NCBI GenBank assembly: GCA_018896025.1
Contig: JAHIND010000026.1
Coordinates: 170,659 to 234,658, forward strand
Source of the DNA: Pseudomonadota bacterium
GTDB taxonomy: Bacteria > Desulfobacterota > Desulfarculia > Desulfarculales > Desulfarculaceae
DNA: 64,000 bases
Direction of reading: 5' to 3'
Below are positions 9,016 to 15,958 of this stretch, one piece after another. The notes below the pieces were generated by a model. That model had not been told where the DNA came from. It worked only from the letters and a program-made list of their open reading frames with translations, and did no database searches. Numbering within the stretch: the first letter of the stretch is position 1; the number at the start of each line of letters is the position of its first letter. A program made the translations under genes and the position numbers.

Positions 9016-9055
9016 GAGATTGCTTCGTCGCGGCAGGGCCGCTCCTCGCAACGAC
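9016..9055 (-). repeat. GCAATCT-type dispersed repeat, copy 2 (inverted)
   Basis: This is the reverse-orientation copy, with a diverged centre (CGGCAGGGCCG in place of GTAGCG-like bases). With copy 1 it brackets the MITE-like element as a 445-bp inverted unit. Confidence 0.75.
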
Positions 9056-9199
9056 ATGAGATGTTTGTTTTTCAGGATTATCGGCCACAGGCCAAACTCT
9101 AGGGCAGGGCGCGAGGCAAGAGGAACTTCACCGTAGCTTGGCCTACACCGAGGCCCAAGCGCAGCCGATAACGCCGCCCCGGCCGCCAGGCTACGCCGC

Positions 9200-9985
9200 C
9201 TAATAGGCGTAAGGCTCCTCGGGCCGTATCTCGAACATATAGGGCACGGCCAGGGGTTGTATGGGCATCACCTTGTCGGCCTTGAACAGATAGCGCTGGT
9301 TGATGGCGCTCACCCGGTTGGTGCGCTTGTCCAGCTGGGCCTCGCTTTTCTCCGGCGCATTGGGGCGTAGTTCCAGGGCGCCGTACACCGCCACCCAGGA
9401 GCCCATGGGCGGGAAGGCGCCGTCCACCGGGGTGGCCAAAAAGCCAACCCACACCGCGTCGGCCAGGCAGCAGTACACGCTGAGGCGCACCAGGGCGAAC
9501 CGGCCCTTGCCCTTGAGGTTGGGGGTCTCCACCACCTGGGCCCGCAGCACGTAGCGCTGCTTCAGCTTGGCCTGGTCGCCCTTTTCGGCCAGCACGAACA
9601 ACTCGGCCAGGTTGATCTTGATGTACTCGTGGCCGTCACGGGTGACCCGCGAGGCGATGCGCTCCTTTTGGGAGTGGGTGAAGGGCCCGGCATCGGTCCC
9701 CACGCCGGGCTGGGAAAAGGCTCCCTGGTCCCAGGCCAGGCACACCATGAGCAGGGCGGCCAAGACCAGGGTCTTGAGCGGCCCGGAGCGGCGTCCGGCG
9801 GCCAGGGCGGCCACCAGGCCGCACAGCGCCAGCAGTCCCCCGGCGCTGCCGGTGAGCCAGCGGAACTTGGGGTTCAGGAGCATCCAGTAGTCCTGGCTGA
9901 AGGACAGGGTGAGCATGAACAGGCCCAGCCCGGCCAGGATCAGGGCCTCCAGGGAGGCGAACAGGCGGTTGGGTCTTACTACCAC
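9200..9985 (-). CDS. DUF1980 / YcgQ-like (TIGR03943) partner of the metal permease
   Basis: This protein of about 261 residues has two or so N-terminal membrane segments (LEALILAGLGLFMLTLSF; LTGSAGGLLALCGLVAALAAG). A C-terminal extracytoplasmic domain contains VYCCLADAVWVGF with conserved Cys and Asp. This matches the YcgQ (UPF0703/DUF1980) family, which in Bacillus accompanies the YcgR permease under zinc control. The start is one of several overlapping GTG codons at 9985-9994, and I chose 9985. It overlaps the permease stop by seven bases. A longer open frame through 10831 is a reading-frame shadow. Confidence 0.75.
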   Translation of the reverse strand: MVVRPNRLFASLEALILAGLGLFMLTLSFSQDYWMLLNPKFRWLTGSAGGLLALCGLVAALAAGRRSGPLKTLVLAALLMVCLAWDQGAFSQPGVGTDAGPFTHSQKERIASRVTRDGHEYIKINLAELFVLAEKGDQAKLKQRYVLRAQVVETPNLKGKGRFALVRLSVYCCLADAVWVGFLATPVDGAFPPMGSWVAVYGALELRPNAPEKSEAQLDKRTNRVSAINQRYLFKADKVMPIQPLAVPYMFEIRPEEPYAY

Positions 9986-10938
9986 CACAGCCACCCCCAG
10001 ACGATGGAGAGCACGAACACCAGCACCGTGGGCAGCACGGCCAGCACCAGCACCACCCGCTTGCGGAAGGCCCCCCCGAACATGGCCAACAGCTTGAGGT
10101 CCAGCATGGGCCCCAGGGCGATGAAGGATAGCTGGGCCGCGGGCGGGAAGCCCAGGAAGGAGGCGGCCACAAAGGCGTCGGCCTCGGAGCACACCGAGAG
10201 CAGGACGGCCAGGGCCATGAGGGCCACCACCGACAAAAGCAGGTTGTCCTGAACCGCGGTGAGCACCGACACCGGCAAGAAGGCCTTGCTGGCCGCCGCG
10301 GCCAGGGCCCCGGCCAGCAGATACAGGGACATGTGCATGAACTCTTCGGCGGTGCGCACCAGTACCTGCTTGATGCCCTTTTGCCCGGTGGTGTGGTCGT
10401 GGCCGCAGCCGCATTCGCAGCCCGCCGGATGTGGCTCGGCGGGGAGCATGACGCCCAGGGGCTGAATCTGGGCCTGGCCAGGCAGCGGCGCGGTGGGGCG
10501 CACGATGTCGGCTATGGAGCGGCGGCTGAAGTAGAAGCCCACTGCCCCGGCGGTTATGGCCACCAGCACCACCCGGCCCAGGAGCATGGAGAGCTGGCCC
10601 TGGAAGGCCACATAGGTGGAGATGAGCACCACCGGGTTTATCACCGGGGCGGCCAGCATGTAGGTGAGTGCCGTGGTGGGCGGCACCCCCTTGTCCAGCA
10701 ACCGGCGCACCACCGGCACCACCCCGCACTCGCAGGTTGGCAGGATCATGCCCGCGCCCAGGCCCAGGAACACCGCGCCCACCCGGCCCTGGGGCAGGTG
10801 GCGGGCCAGGAACTCCCGGCTCAGGTAGCACTCCACCACCGCCCCCACCAAGGAGCCCAGGAGCAGGAAGGGCGCGGCCTCCCAGAACAGGGCCAGGACC
10901 AGGGAGAAGAAAAGGTCGAGCTGAGCCGGTTCGTGCAT
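9979..10938 (-). CDS. YcgR-like permease (DUF318/UPF0718), probable metal transport
   Basis: This is a 319-residue polytopic membrane protein of the DUF318 permease family. The first half carries the conserved GMILPTCECGVVPV (Cys 69 and 71) and the second half SVCSEADAFVAAS. The cytoplasmic loop between halves holds CECGCGHDH (residues 174-182), a likely metal-binding stretch. In Bacillus subtilis the YcgR/YcgQ pair belongs to the zinc regulon. The gene lies 30 bases after the ZnuA-like gene and overlaps the DUF1980 gene, so the three form an operon. The transported ion is inferred to be zinc or another divalent metal. Confidence 0.82.
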   Translation of the reverse strand: MHEPAQLDLFFSLVLALFWEAAPFLLLGSLVGAVVECYLSREFLARHLPQGRVGAVFLGLGAGMILPTCECGVVPVVRRLLDKGVPPTTALTYMLAAPVINPVVLISTYVAFQGQLSMLLGRVVLVAITAGAVGFYFSRRSIADIVRPTAPLPGQAQIQPLGVMLPAEPHPAGCECGCGHDHTTGQKGIKQVLVRTAEEFMHMSLYLLAGALAAAASKAFLPVSVLTAVQDNLLLSVVALMALAVLLSVCSEADAFVAASFLGFPPAAQLSFIALGPMLDLKLLAMFGGAFRKRVVLVLAVLPTVLVFVLSIVWGWLWW

Positions 10939-10968
10939 ATTGGTCCCGAGGTTGGGGGCGGACGGGAG

Positions 10969-11844
10969 TTAGCGCAGGCCCTGGGCGATCTTGGCGGCCA
11001 GGACCCGCAGGTTGCTCATGTAATCATAAGCCAAGGGGTCCAGGCTTACCACCACGCCCCCGATGGCCTGGGCCACCGTGGCCGCGCTGGCCGGGTTGAA
11101 CTGGGGCTGCACGAAGATCACCTTGATGTGGTCCTTCTTGGCCTCGTCGATCAGCTCGGCCAGGCGGCGGGGGCCGGGCTCCTTGCCCTCCAGCTCCACC
11201 GCTTCCTGCTTCAGGCCGTAGGCCTCCAGAAGATAGCCGTAGGCCGGGTGGTAGACCAGCACGGTGCGCCCCTTGAGGGGGGCCAGGGTGCGGGCCAGCT
11301 CGTCGTTCAGTTCGCCCAGCTCGGCCAGCACCTTCTTGAGGTTGGCCTGGTAGGCAGCGGCATGGGCCGGGTCGATGGCGCCCAGGGCCTGGGCGGTGTT
11401 GACGGCCATCACCTGGGCCTGGAGCGGCCCCAGCCACACGTGGGGATCTGGCGCCCCGGCCCCGTGGCCGGGCAGCTCCTTGCCGCCGTGGTGGTGGGAG
11501 CCCTCCAAACGGCGCAGCTTTATACCCGCCTGCATGGGCGCGATGGTGAGCCCCGGCAGCTTGGCCTTGAGCCGGGGCAAAAACACCCGCTCAAAGGGCA
11601 CGCCCACTGCCAGGTAAAGCTTGGCGTTGCTGAGGTCGGCCAACTGGCGGGGTCCGGGCTCGTAGGTGGCCGGGCTGGCTCCGGGGGGCAACAGGATCAG
11701 GGGCTTCACGTACTCGCCGCCCACCTGCTTCAACAGCCAGGCCTGGGGCGGGATGGACACCCCCACGGTAATGGGTTGGTCGGCGGCCGCGGCCGGAGAG
11801 GCCAGGGCGGCCAGGAGGGCCAGGAGCATCAACCATACGCGCAT
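10969..11844 (-). CDS. ZnuA-like metal-binding lipo/periplasmic protein (cluster A-I SBP)
   Basis: This protein of about 291 residues has a signal peptide (cleavage near ASPAAAA) and the two-lobed metal-SBP fold pattern. It has a His-rich linker (GSHHHGGKELPGHGAG) and the ligands of PDPHVWLGP and VYHPAYGY. Unusually, the first ligand motif, normally with His before TYEP, reads GASPATYEP, and the fourth site reads QPQFNP. The metal site is therefore not canonical. The second of two adjacent ATGs (11844) has better spacing from GGGGGA. No ABC ATPase or ABC permease follows, and the partner genes are the YcgR/YcgQ-type pair. Confidence 0.85.
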   Translation of the reverse strand: MRVWLMLLALLAALASPAAAADQPITVGVSIPPQAWLLKQVGGEYVKPLILLPPGASPATYEPGPRQLADLSNAKLYLAVGVPFERVFLPRLKAKLPGLTIAPMQAGIKLRRLEGSHHHGGKELPGHGAGAPDPHVWLGPLQAQVMAVNTAQALGAIDPAHAAAYQANLKKVLAELGELNDELARTLAPLKGRTVLVYHPAYGYLLEAYGLKQEAVELEGKEPGPRRLAELIDEAKKDHIKVIFVQPQFNPASAATVAQAIGGVVVSLDPLAYDYMSNLRVLAAKIAQGLR

Positions 11845-11868
11845 CATCGTCCCCCGAGGTGAGGTTTA

Positions 11869-11887
11869 GGTATTACATCATAATACC
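11869..11887. promoter_or_regulatory. Perfect palindrome upstream of the metal operon (candidate Fur-family operator)
   Basis: GGTATTA-CATCA-TAATACC has perfect 7-bp arms around a 5-bp spacer and lies 25 bases before the ZnuA-like start. Its size, AT-rich symmetry and position resemble a Zur or other Fur-family box. Assignment to Zur is inferred from the genes it precedes. Confidence 0.55.
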
Positions 11888-11898
11888 AGAAATGCATG

Positions 11899-12024
11899 CG
11901 CGCGGCTTCGCCAGGAAACGCCATGCTGCGTTGTCGGCGGCGCTCAAGCCTCGACGTAGATAAACTACGCCTCCGGCTTTCGCTTGCCGAGCGCCTTGCC
12001 TGGCGCTCCCTGGCTGTGCCGCTA
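11899..12024 (+). repeat. Long palindromic GCGCGG-type repeat, copy 1
   Basis: This unit of about 125 bp begins GCGCGGCTTCGCCAGG and ends with the diverged complement of the same bases, enclosing the internal pair GACGTAG...CTACGCC. A related copy is at 15991-16114. Both copies sit immediately before a GCAATCT-type repeat. Confidence 0.7.
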
Positions 12025-12033
12025 ATTCCTTTG

Positions 12034-12068
12034 TTGTTGCGAGGAGCGTAGCGACGAAGCAATCTCTG
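12034..12068 (+). repeat. GCAATCT-type dispersed repeat, copy 3
   Basis: GTTGTTGCGAGGAGC is followed by GTAGCGACGAAGCAATCT, nearly identical to the copy at 16129-16162 and to 8611-8644. Confidence 0.8.
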
Positions 12069-12146
12069 TTCTCAGATGATGCCCCCGCAACGGTGGGGAG
12101 GGCGGGGATAAACCCCGCCCCTACACCAATCATGGGGGACAATAGC

Positions 12147-12180
12147 GTAGGTTGGGTAGAGCGAAGCGAAACCCAACAAA
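12147..12180 (+). repeat. GTAGGTTGGG hairpin repeat
   Basis: GTAGGTTGGGTAGAGCGAAG runs into CGAAACCCAACA and can fold as a hairpin (TTGGGT with ACCCAA). Relatives are at 12504-12535 (inverted), 12567-12606, 16292-16332 (inverted) and 16360-16393. Confidence 0.75.
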
Positions 12181-12249
12181 TCATATTCAAGGAAGATTTT
12201 TACCCCCGGCGTCAACGTCCGGACAGGCCACACCCGATCCGCCCCCATT

Positions 12250-12480
12250 ATCCAGCCAATAGCCGTCATGGCGAGGAGCGGCGGAGGCAAGGGTTGGGAA
12301 AAACAGGACGGTGCTCCCGCCGCGACATGGCCATCTTCCATTTCCCTTGTCATGCCTCTGCTAACCAAACAAAGCCCAACCGCCCTCCAGGCCACGCACC
12401 CGTCCCGCTCGGGGGAAAGCGAAGATCACCACGTCGCATCTTTTCCAAGATGCTCCTCGTGATGACGGCTATGGCTGGAT
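12250..12480 (+). repeat. MITE-like element, copy B
   Basis: This 231-bp element has terminal inverted repeats of about 30 bp. The left end starts ATCCAGCCAATAGCCGTCAT, and the right end on the complementary strand starts ATCCAGCCATAGCCGTCAT. It is homologous to copy A (8718-8934) throughout, and its right half matches the truncated copy at 16173. There is no coding capacity for a transposase. Confidence 0.75.
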
Positions 12481-12503
12481 TGGGGAAGAGGGAAAAAGGC
12501 ATT

Positions 12504-12606
12504 TGTTAGGCTTCGCTTCGCTCAACCTAACCTACACTATCTGTATATAATTATTATGTATAACGTGTAGGTTGTGGTCGAGGGCGCAGCCCGAGGCCCA
12601 ACAATT
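12504..12606. repeat. Pair of GTAGGTT-type repeats
   Basis: An inverted copy at 12504-12535 (TGTTAGGCTTCGCTTCGCTC then AACCTAACCTAC) faces a forward copy at 12567-12606 with a different centre (GTCGAGGGCGCAGCCCGAGG). They flank an AT-rich spacer and end just past the stop of the sigma54 activator gene. Confidence 0.65.
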
Positions 12607-12610
12607 CCGC

Positions 12611-13972
12611 TTAAACAATATCGGTTCTGAGATTTATGCCGTAATCCTTGATGCGCTTCCACACCGTGACCCGGCTCACCCCCAACACCCGAGCGGCCTG
12701 GGACTGGTTGCCCCCGCACTGCCTGAGCACCTCCACCAGGTGCTGGCGGTCCAGGGAGGGCCTACCCCGGCGGTGGGCCGGGGCGGTCTGGCCCCCGGCG
12801 ATCTTGGGGGGCAGGTGCTCGGCGGCGATGAGCCCGCCGGGGCAGAGCACGAAGGCGTACTCGATGGCGTTGATAAGCTCGCGCACGTTGCCCGGCCAGG
12901 AGTAGGCCAGCAGGCGCTCCATGGCGCCGGGGGTCACCCCGCTGATGGGCTTGCCGCTCTTTAGTGCGATGCGCTGGATGCCGTGGTGGGCGATGAGGGG
13001 CACGTCCTCCAAACGCCGCCGCAGGGGCGGCACGTTCAGGGGCACCACGTTGATGCGGTAGAAAAGGTCCTCGCGGAACTCGCCCCTGGCGATGAGGCTG
13101 TCCAGGTCCTGGTTGGTGGCGGTGATGATGCGCACGTCCACCTCGATGGGCTGGTGGTCGCCCACCCGCTCGATCTCCCGGTTTTCCAGAACGCGCAAAA
13201 GCTTGACCTGGGTGGCCAGGGGCACGTCGCCGATCTCGTCCAGGAAGATGTCTCCCCCGTGGGCCGCCTCGAAGCGCCCCACCCTGGTCCGCTCGGCCCC
13301 GGTGAAGGCCCCGCGCACGTGGCCGAACAGCTCGCTCTCCAAAAGGCTCTGGTTCAGGGCGGCACAGTTCACCTTGATGAAGGGCTCGTCGCGGCGGGGG
13401 CCCAACTGGTGGATGGCCCGGGCCACCAGCTCCTTGCCGGTGCCGCTTTCCCCGTGAATAAGTACCGGGGCCTCGCTGGAGGCCACGTTCTCCACCAGGT
13501 CGAACAGGCGCTGCATGGCCTCGCTGCGCCCCAGGATGCCGTAGCGGCCGTCCTCCTGGCCCCTGAGGGTGCGGCGTAGGTCGGTGATCTCCTGCTCCTT
13601 CTTGGCCAGCTCGCTGATGTCGATGAGCGTCTCCACCGCGCCCAGGGCCTGGCCGTGCTCGTCCTTGAGCACCGAGGCCCGCTTGATCACGTCAACCTGG
13701 AGGCCGTCCTTGTTGGTGATGGTGCAGCGCTTGGCCCTTACCGAGCCGTCCACGAACAGTTGGCACCACTTGGCCCCCGCCCCCTGGCCCACGATGCTGC
13801 ACCCGGTGCAGTTGAGCACCTTGCAGCTCTGGCCCACCAGTTCGGTCTGGGCATAGCCGGTGAGGTCTTCGGCGGCCGGATTCATGGCCACGATGGAGCC
13901 GAAGTCGTCCACCACCAGCAGGCCGTCCTGCATGGTGTCCATCACCGTCTTCCAATAGGGGGTCAAATCCAT
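12611..13972 (-). CDS. Sigma54-dependent transcriptional activator with Cys-bearing PAS domain
   Basis: This 453-residue enhancer-binding protein has an N-terminal PAS domain (about 5-120) with Cys at 50, 55, 58, 70 and 83. The AAA+ domain has Walker A GESGTGKE at 174-181, the sigma54-contact loop GAFTGA at 221-226 and Walker B DIFLDE at 241-246. A Fis-type helix-turn-helix at about 415-448 reads QSQAARVLGVSRVTVWKRI. It should hydrolyse ATP to open sigma54 promoters in response to a signal sensed by the PAS domain, and the cysteines suggest a redox, metal or sulfur signal. It is divergent from the selenoprotein gene, whose -24/-12 promoter is its most likely target. Confidence 0.92.
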   Translation of the reverse strand: MDLTPYWKTVMDTMQDGLLVVDDFGSIVAMNPAAEDLTGYAQTELVGQSCKVLNCTGCSIVGQGAGAKWCQLFVDGSVRAKRCTITNKDGLQVDVIKRASVLKDEHGQALGAVETLIDISELAKKEQEITDLRRTLRGQEDGRYGILGRSEAMQRLFDLVENVASSEAPVLIHGESGTGKELVARAIHQLGPRRDEPFIKVNCAALNQSLLESELFGHVRGAFTGAERTRVGRFEAAHGGDIFLDEIGDVPLATQVKLLRVLENREIERVGDHQPIEVDVRIITATNQDLDSLIARGEFREDLFYRINVVPLNVPPLRRRLEDVPLIAHHGIQRIALKSGKPISGVTPGAMERLLAYSWPGNVRELINAIEYAFVLCPGGLIAAEHLPPKIAGGQTAPAHRRGRPSLDRQHLVEVLRQCGGNQSQAARVLGVSRVTVWKRIKDYGINLRTDIV

Positions 13973-14000
13973 AGTGCGCCGCCTGGTGTTAATTAATAAA

Positions 14001-14026
14001 TGTTAAGGTTACAGTTAACCGTTAAC
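14001..14026. promoter_or_regulatory. Inverted-repeat cluster near the activator start
   Basis: TGTTAA at 14001-14006 and TTAACA at 14021-14027 flank GGTTA-CAGT-TAACC at 14007-14020, giving nested inverted repeats built on GTTAA/TTAAC. They lie 29 bases upstream of the activator's start codon. The same half-sites recur at 14319-14332, so this may be the activator's own binding site for autoregulation. Confidence 0.5.
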
Positions 14027-14318
14027 ATGGTTTTTCAGGCCGAGTGTCGGCGATAGTCTCAAATAAACAATTAGTTGCAGGCACAGGCCCGGTCCGGGGG
14101 CCGGCCGGTTATCCTAGCCCGCTCCTGATAAAAGCAAAACACCTGCCAATTGCCAACCACCGGCCGCGCTTCCGCTGTGGCCCAGGCCCATGGCGCGGCG
14201 GGGTCAGAGGGTATATCCCCGGCATTTCAATGACAAAATCGCCCTTGTCCCCGGCCGGGCGGCTGGAATCTAAAGCTACTCCAGCGGTATAGTAGGCGTT
14301 CAGTATAGCCCGTCCCTC

Positions 14319-14332
14319 TTAACGACTGTTAA
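14319..14332. promoter_or_regulatory. Candidate enhancer (UAS) for the sigma54 promoter
   Basis: TTAAC-GACT-GTTAA is a perfect inverted repeat centred about 105 bases upstream of the -24 element, the usual distance for an enhancer-binding protein site. Another half-site, CTTAACA, follows at 14337-14343. Confidence 0.55.
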
Positions 14333-14429
14333 AAAACTTAACACAAAGTTCCCTTGTCTGGGGTGGATTGGGGGCGATGCATTGGGATAATCAACCGAAA
14401 ATCAGGCAAATAAGAGATATACGCGATAC

Positions 14430-14445
14430 TGGCATGGGTGTTGCT
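14430..14445 (+). promoter_or_regulatory. Sigma54 (-24/-12) promoter
   Basis: TGGCATG-GGTG-TTGCT matches the consensus TGGCACG-N4-TTGCW at all but one position. The GG and GC dinucleotides have the required 10-bp separation. Transcription should begin near 14457, giving a leader of about 110 bases before the selenoprotein start at 14567. Confidence 0.75.
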
Positions 14446-14566
14446 CTGTCCATATATGCCGCTTTGCCTCCCGAAAGTGAGCAGGCGTTAAGCCGCAGTT
14501 TACAGGCCGGGACGGAGTTGGCAGCCGCTCCGGCATGTCCCCAATATCAATCACGGAGGTATTCAC

Positions 14567-15937
14567 ATGATTGCAAAAGCCTTAAGGCGCGCATCCTGGT
14601 TGGCCGTATTGCTGGCCACCGGGGTGACGGCCTCCTTTGCCCTGGCCGGACCGGCCCGGGCCGAGGTGATGGCCGACAAAAAGTGCCTGAAGTGCCACAC
14701 CGAGATCAAGGACATGAAAAACGTGGTGGCCGGCGACTTCCAAAGCCGCTCGGGCAAGGCCAAGTCCATCTCGGTTGAGGTCGCTCCGGGCAAGAACATC
14801 ATCCTCAAGTTCACCCCCCAGACCACGGTGACCAACGTCCCCAACATCAAGGCCCTCAAAAAGCCCATTCCCGTGCAGGTCACCTACAAGAAAGAGGGCT
14901 CGGACTTTGTGGCCACCGCCATCGTGGCCAAGCCGGTGATCAAGGTGCCCGAGAGCCAGCTTATCGATGCCAAGGCCCTGGCCGCTTTGGTGGCCCAGGG
15001 ACCGGCCAAGGGCAAGTACACCCTGGTGGACTCGCGCCCGCCCATCCGCTTCAACGAGGGCAACATCCCCACTTCCATCAACATGCCCTTCCCCAAGATG
15101 CCCGACATGATGGGCAAGCTTCCCAAGGACAAGAGCCAACTGGTGATCTTCTACTGCCAGGGCTTCAGGTGAGTGCTCTCGCCCATGGCCGCCAGGTTGG
15201 CGGAAAAGAACGGTTACACCAACGTCAAGGTCTTCCACGCCGGCATCCCCGCTTGGACGAAAGCCGGTAACCCGATCCTTACCACCTCTGATTTCGTGAG
15301 TAAGCGCCTGGGTTACATCGTGGTCATCGACACCCGTGGGGTCGAGGCCGCCAAGAAGGGCCACGTGCAGGGCGCGGTGGCCATCGCCAAGGACAAGGTC
15401 ATCTCCCAGCGCGAGCAGTTCCCCCTGGACCGCAAGGCCTACATAGTGCTGTATTCCGACGGCACCGATTTGGACGGCCTCAAGGACATCGCCAAGCAGA
15501 TCGGCTCCTGGGGCTACCACAACGTGGCCGTGCTCAAGGACGGCTACAACGGCTGGGTCAAGGACAAGGGCCCCATCCAGCGGGATATGGTGAGCACCAA
15601 GATCTTCTACTTGCCCCGTCCCCACCCGGGAGAGATCACCGGCGACGAGTTCATGAACATCGTGCGCAACCAGCCTAAGGGCGTGATGATCCTGGACGTG
15701 CGCACCCGGGCCGAGGCCGCCGGAGGCATGGTCCCCGGGGCCAAGAATATCCCGGTGGACGAGCTCAGCGCCCGCCTGGGCGAGCTGCCCAAGGACAAGG
15801 AGATCATCACCCACTGCCGCACCGGCTTGCGCGCGGAGATGGGCTACAACATCCTGCGCAACGGCGGCTACAACTCTCGCTTTTTGAACGACAAGGTGGA
15901 GATCCTACAAAGCAAGGTGTTCTGCTGCTATAAGTAG
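14567..15937 (+). CDS. Selenocysteine-containing triple-rhodanese protein with a c-type heme motif
   Basis: Read through the in-frame TGA at 15170-15172, this is a 456-residue exported protein. It has a signal peptide to about residue 32, one heme-c attachment motif CLKCH at 40-44, and three rhodanese domains (about 130-235, 243-335 and 350-450). In domain 1 the sequence is FYC-QGFR-U202-VLSPMAARLAEK. Homologous rhodaneses place the catalytic Cys of Y-C-x4-C-x-L-S exactly where the TGA falls. Homology continues unbroken after it, and a SECIS-like hairpin follows. Domain 2 has no active-site Cys (YSDGTD). Domain 3 has Cys 417 in HCRTG. It probably transfers or senses sulfane sulfur or a related chalcogen in the periplasm. 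GGAGG precedes the ATG, and expression is probably sigma54-dependent. Confidence 0.85.
15189..15203 (+). promoter_or_regulatory. Bacterial SECIS-like hairpin
   Basis: CCGCC-AGGTT-GGCGG forms a perfect 5-bp stem with a 5-base loop. The loop starts 22 bases after the TGA at 15170-15172, inside the usual window for bacterial SECIS elements. The loop begins AGGU, as in the Escherichia coli fdhF element. The hairpin lies in coding sequence, as expected in bacteria, and supports selenocysteine insertion. Confidence 0.7.
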
Positions 15938-15958
15938 CTCTGCACAATCCCCTCGCGG

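Larger units (their letters stand above)
8454..9199. repeat. Intergenic repeat block 1
   Basis: I see no convincing gene here. The block holds a GCAATCT-type repeat (8611-8644), a MITE-like element (8718-8934) and an inverted GCAATCT-type repeat (9016-9055), with related short palindromes between them. Open frames of 60-142 codons in this stretch translate the repeats and have no family resemblance. Confidence 0.7.
11888..12610. repeat. Intergenic repeat block 2
   Basis: I see no gene here. In order the block holds the long GCGCGG-type repeat (11899-12024), a GCAATCT-type repeat (12034-12068), a GC hairpin (GGGCGGGG 12100-12107 with CCCCGCCC 12113-12120), and a GTAGGTTGGG repeat (12147-12180). 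These are followed by MITE-like copy B (12250-12480) and two more GTAGGTT-type repeats (12504-12535 inverted, 12567-12606). A short AT-rich stretch at 12541-12565 separates the last two. Confidence 0.75.
13973..14566. other. Divergent regulatory region (no gene seen)
   Basis: These 594 bases lie between the sigma54 activator and the rhodanese selenoprotein and contain no convincing gene. They hold TTAAC/GTTAA inverted repeats near both ends (14001-14026, 14319-14332), a sigma54 promoter (14430-14445), and a weak IHF-like string AATCAACCGAAAA at 14389-14401. An open frame at 14368-14778 mostly overlaps the selenoprotein in another frame. Confidence 0.6.

Noticed and set aside
8611..9055. CRISPR array
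   Set aside because: The repeats are few, irregularly spaced, in both orientations and belong to dispersed intergenic families. No cas genes are present.
8660..9088. Small genes inside the repeat block
   Set aside because: The frames translate the same repeat sequence found at 12.2 and 16.2 kb and have low-complexity Arg/Pro/Ala composition.
9200..10831. A 543-codon reverse frame as one fused protein
   Set aside because: Only the last 260 or so codons look like protein. The first part is the out-of-frame shadow of the DUF318 permease, which overlaps it with its own start and stop.
14368..14778. A 136-codon forward frame ahead of and overlapping the selenoprotein
   Set aside because: It crosses the sigma54 promoter, overlaps the signal-peptide region in another frame and shows no family pattern.
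15173..15937. A separate rhodanese gene starting at GTG 15173
   Set aside because: It begins directly after the TGA, has no ribosome site, would start mid-domain, and would lack a signal peptide. Read-through as selenocysteine explains both halves and the homology across the TGA.
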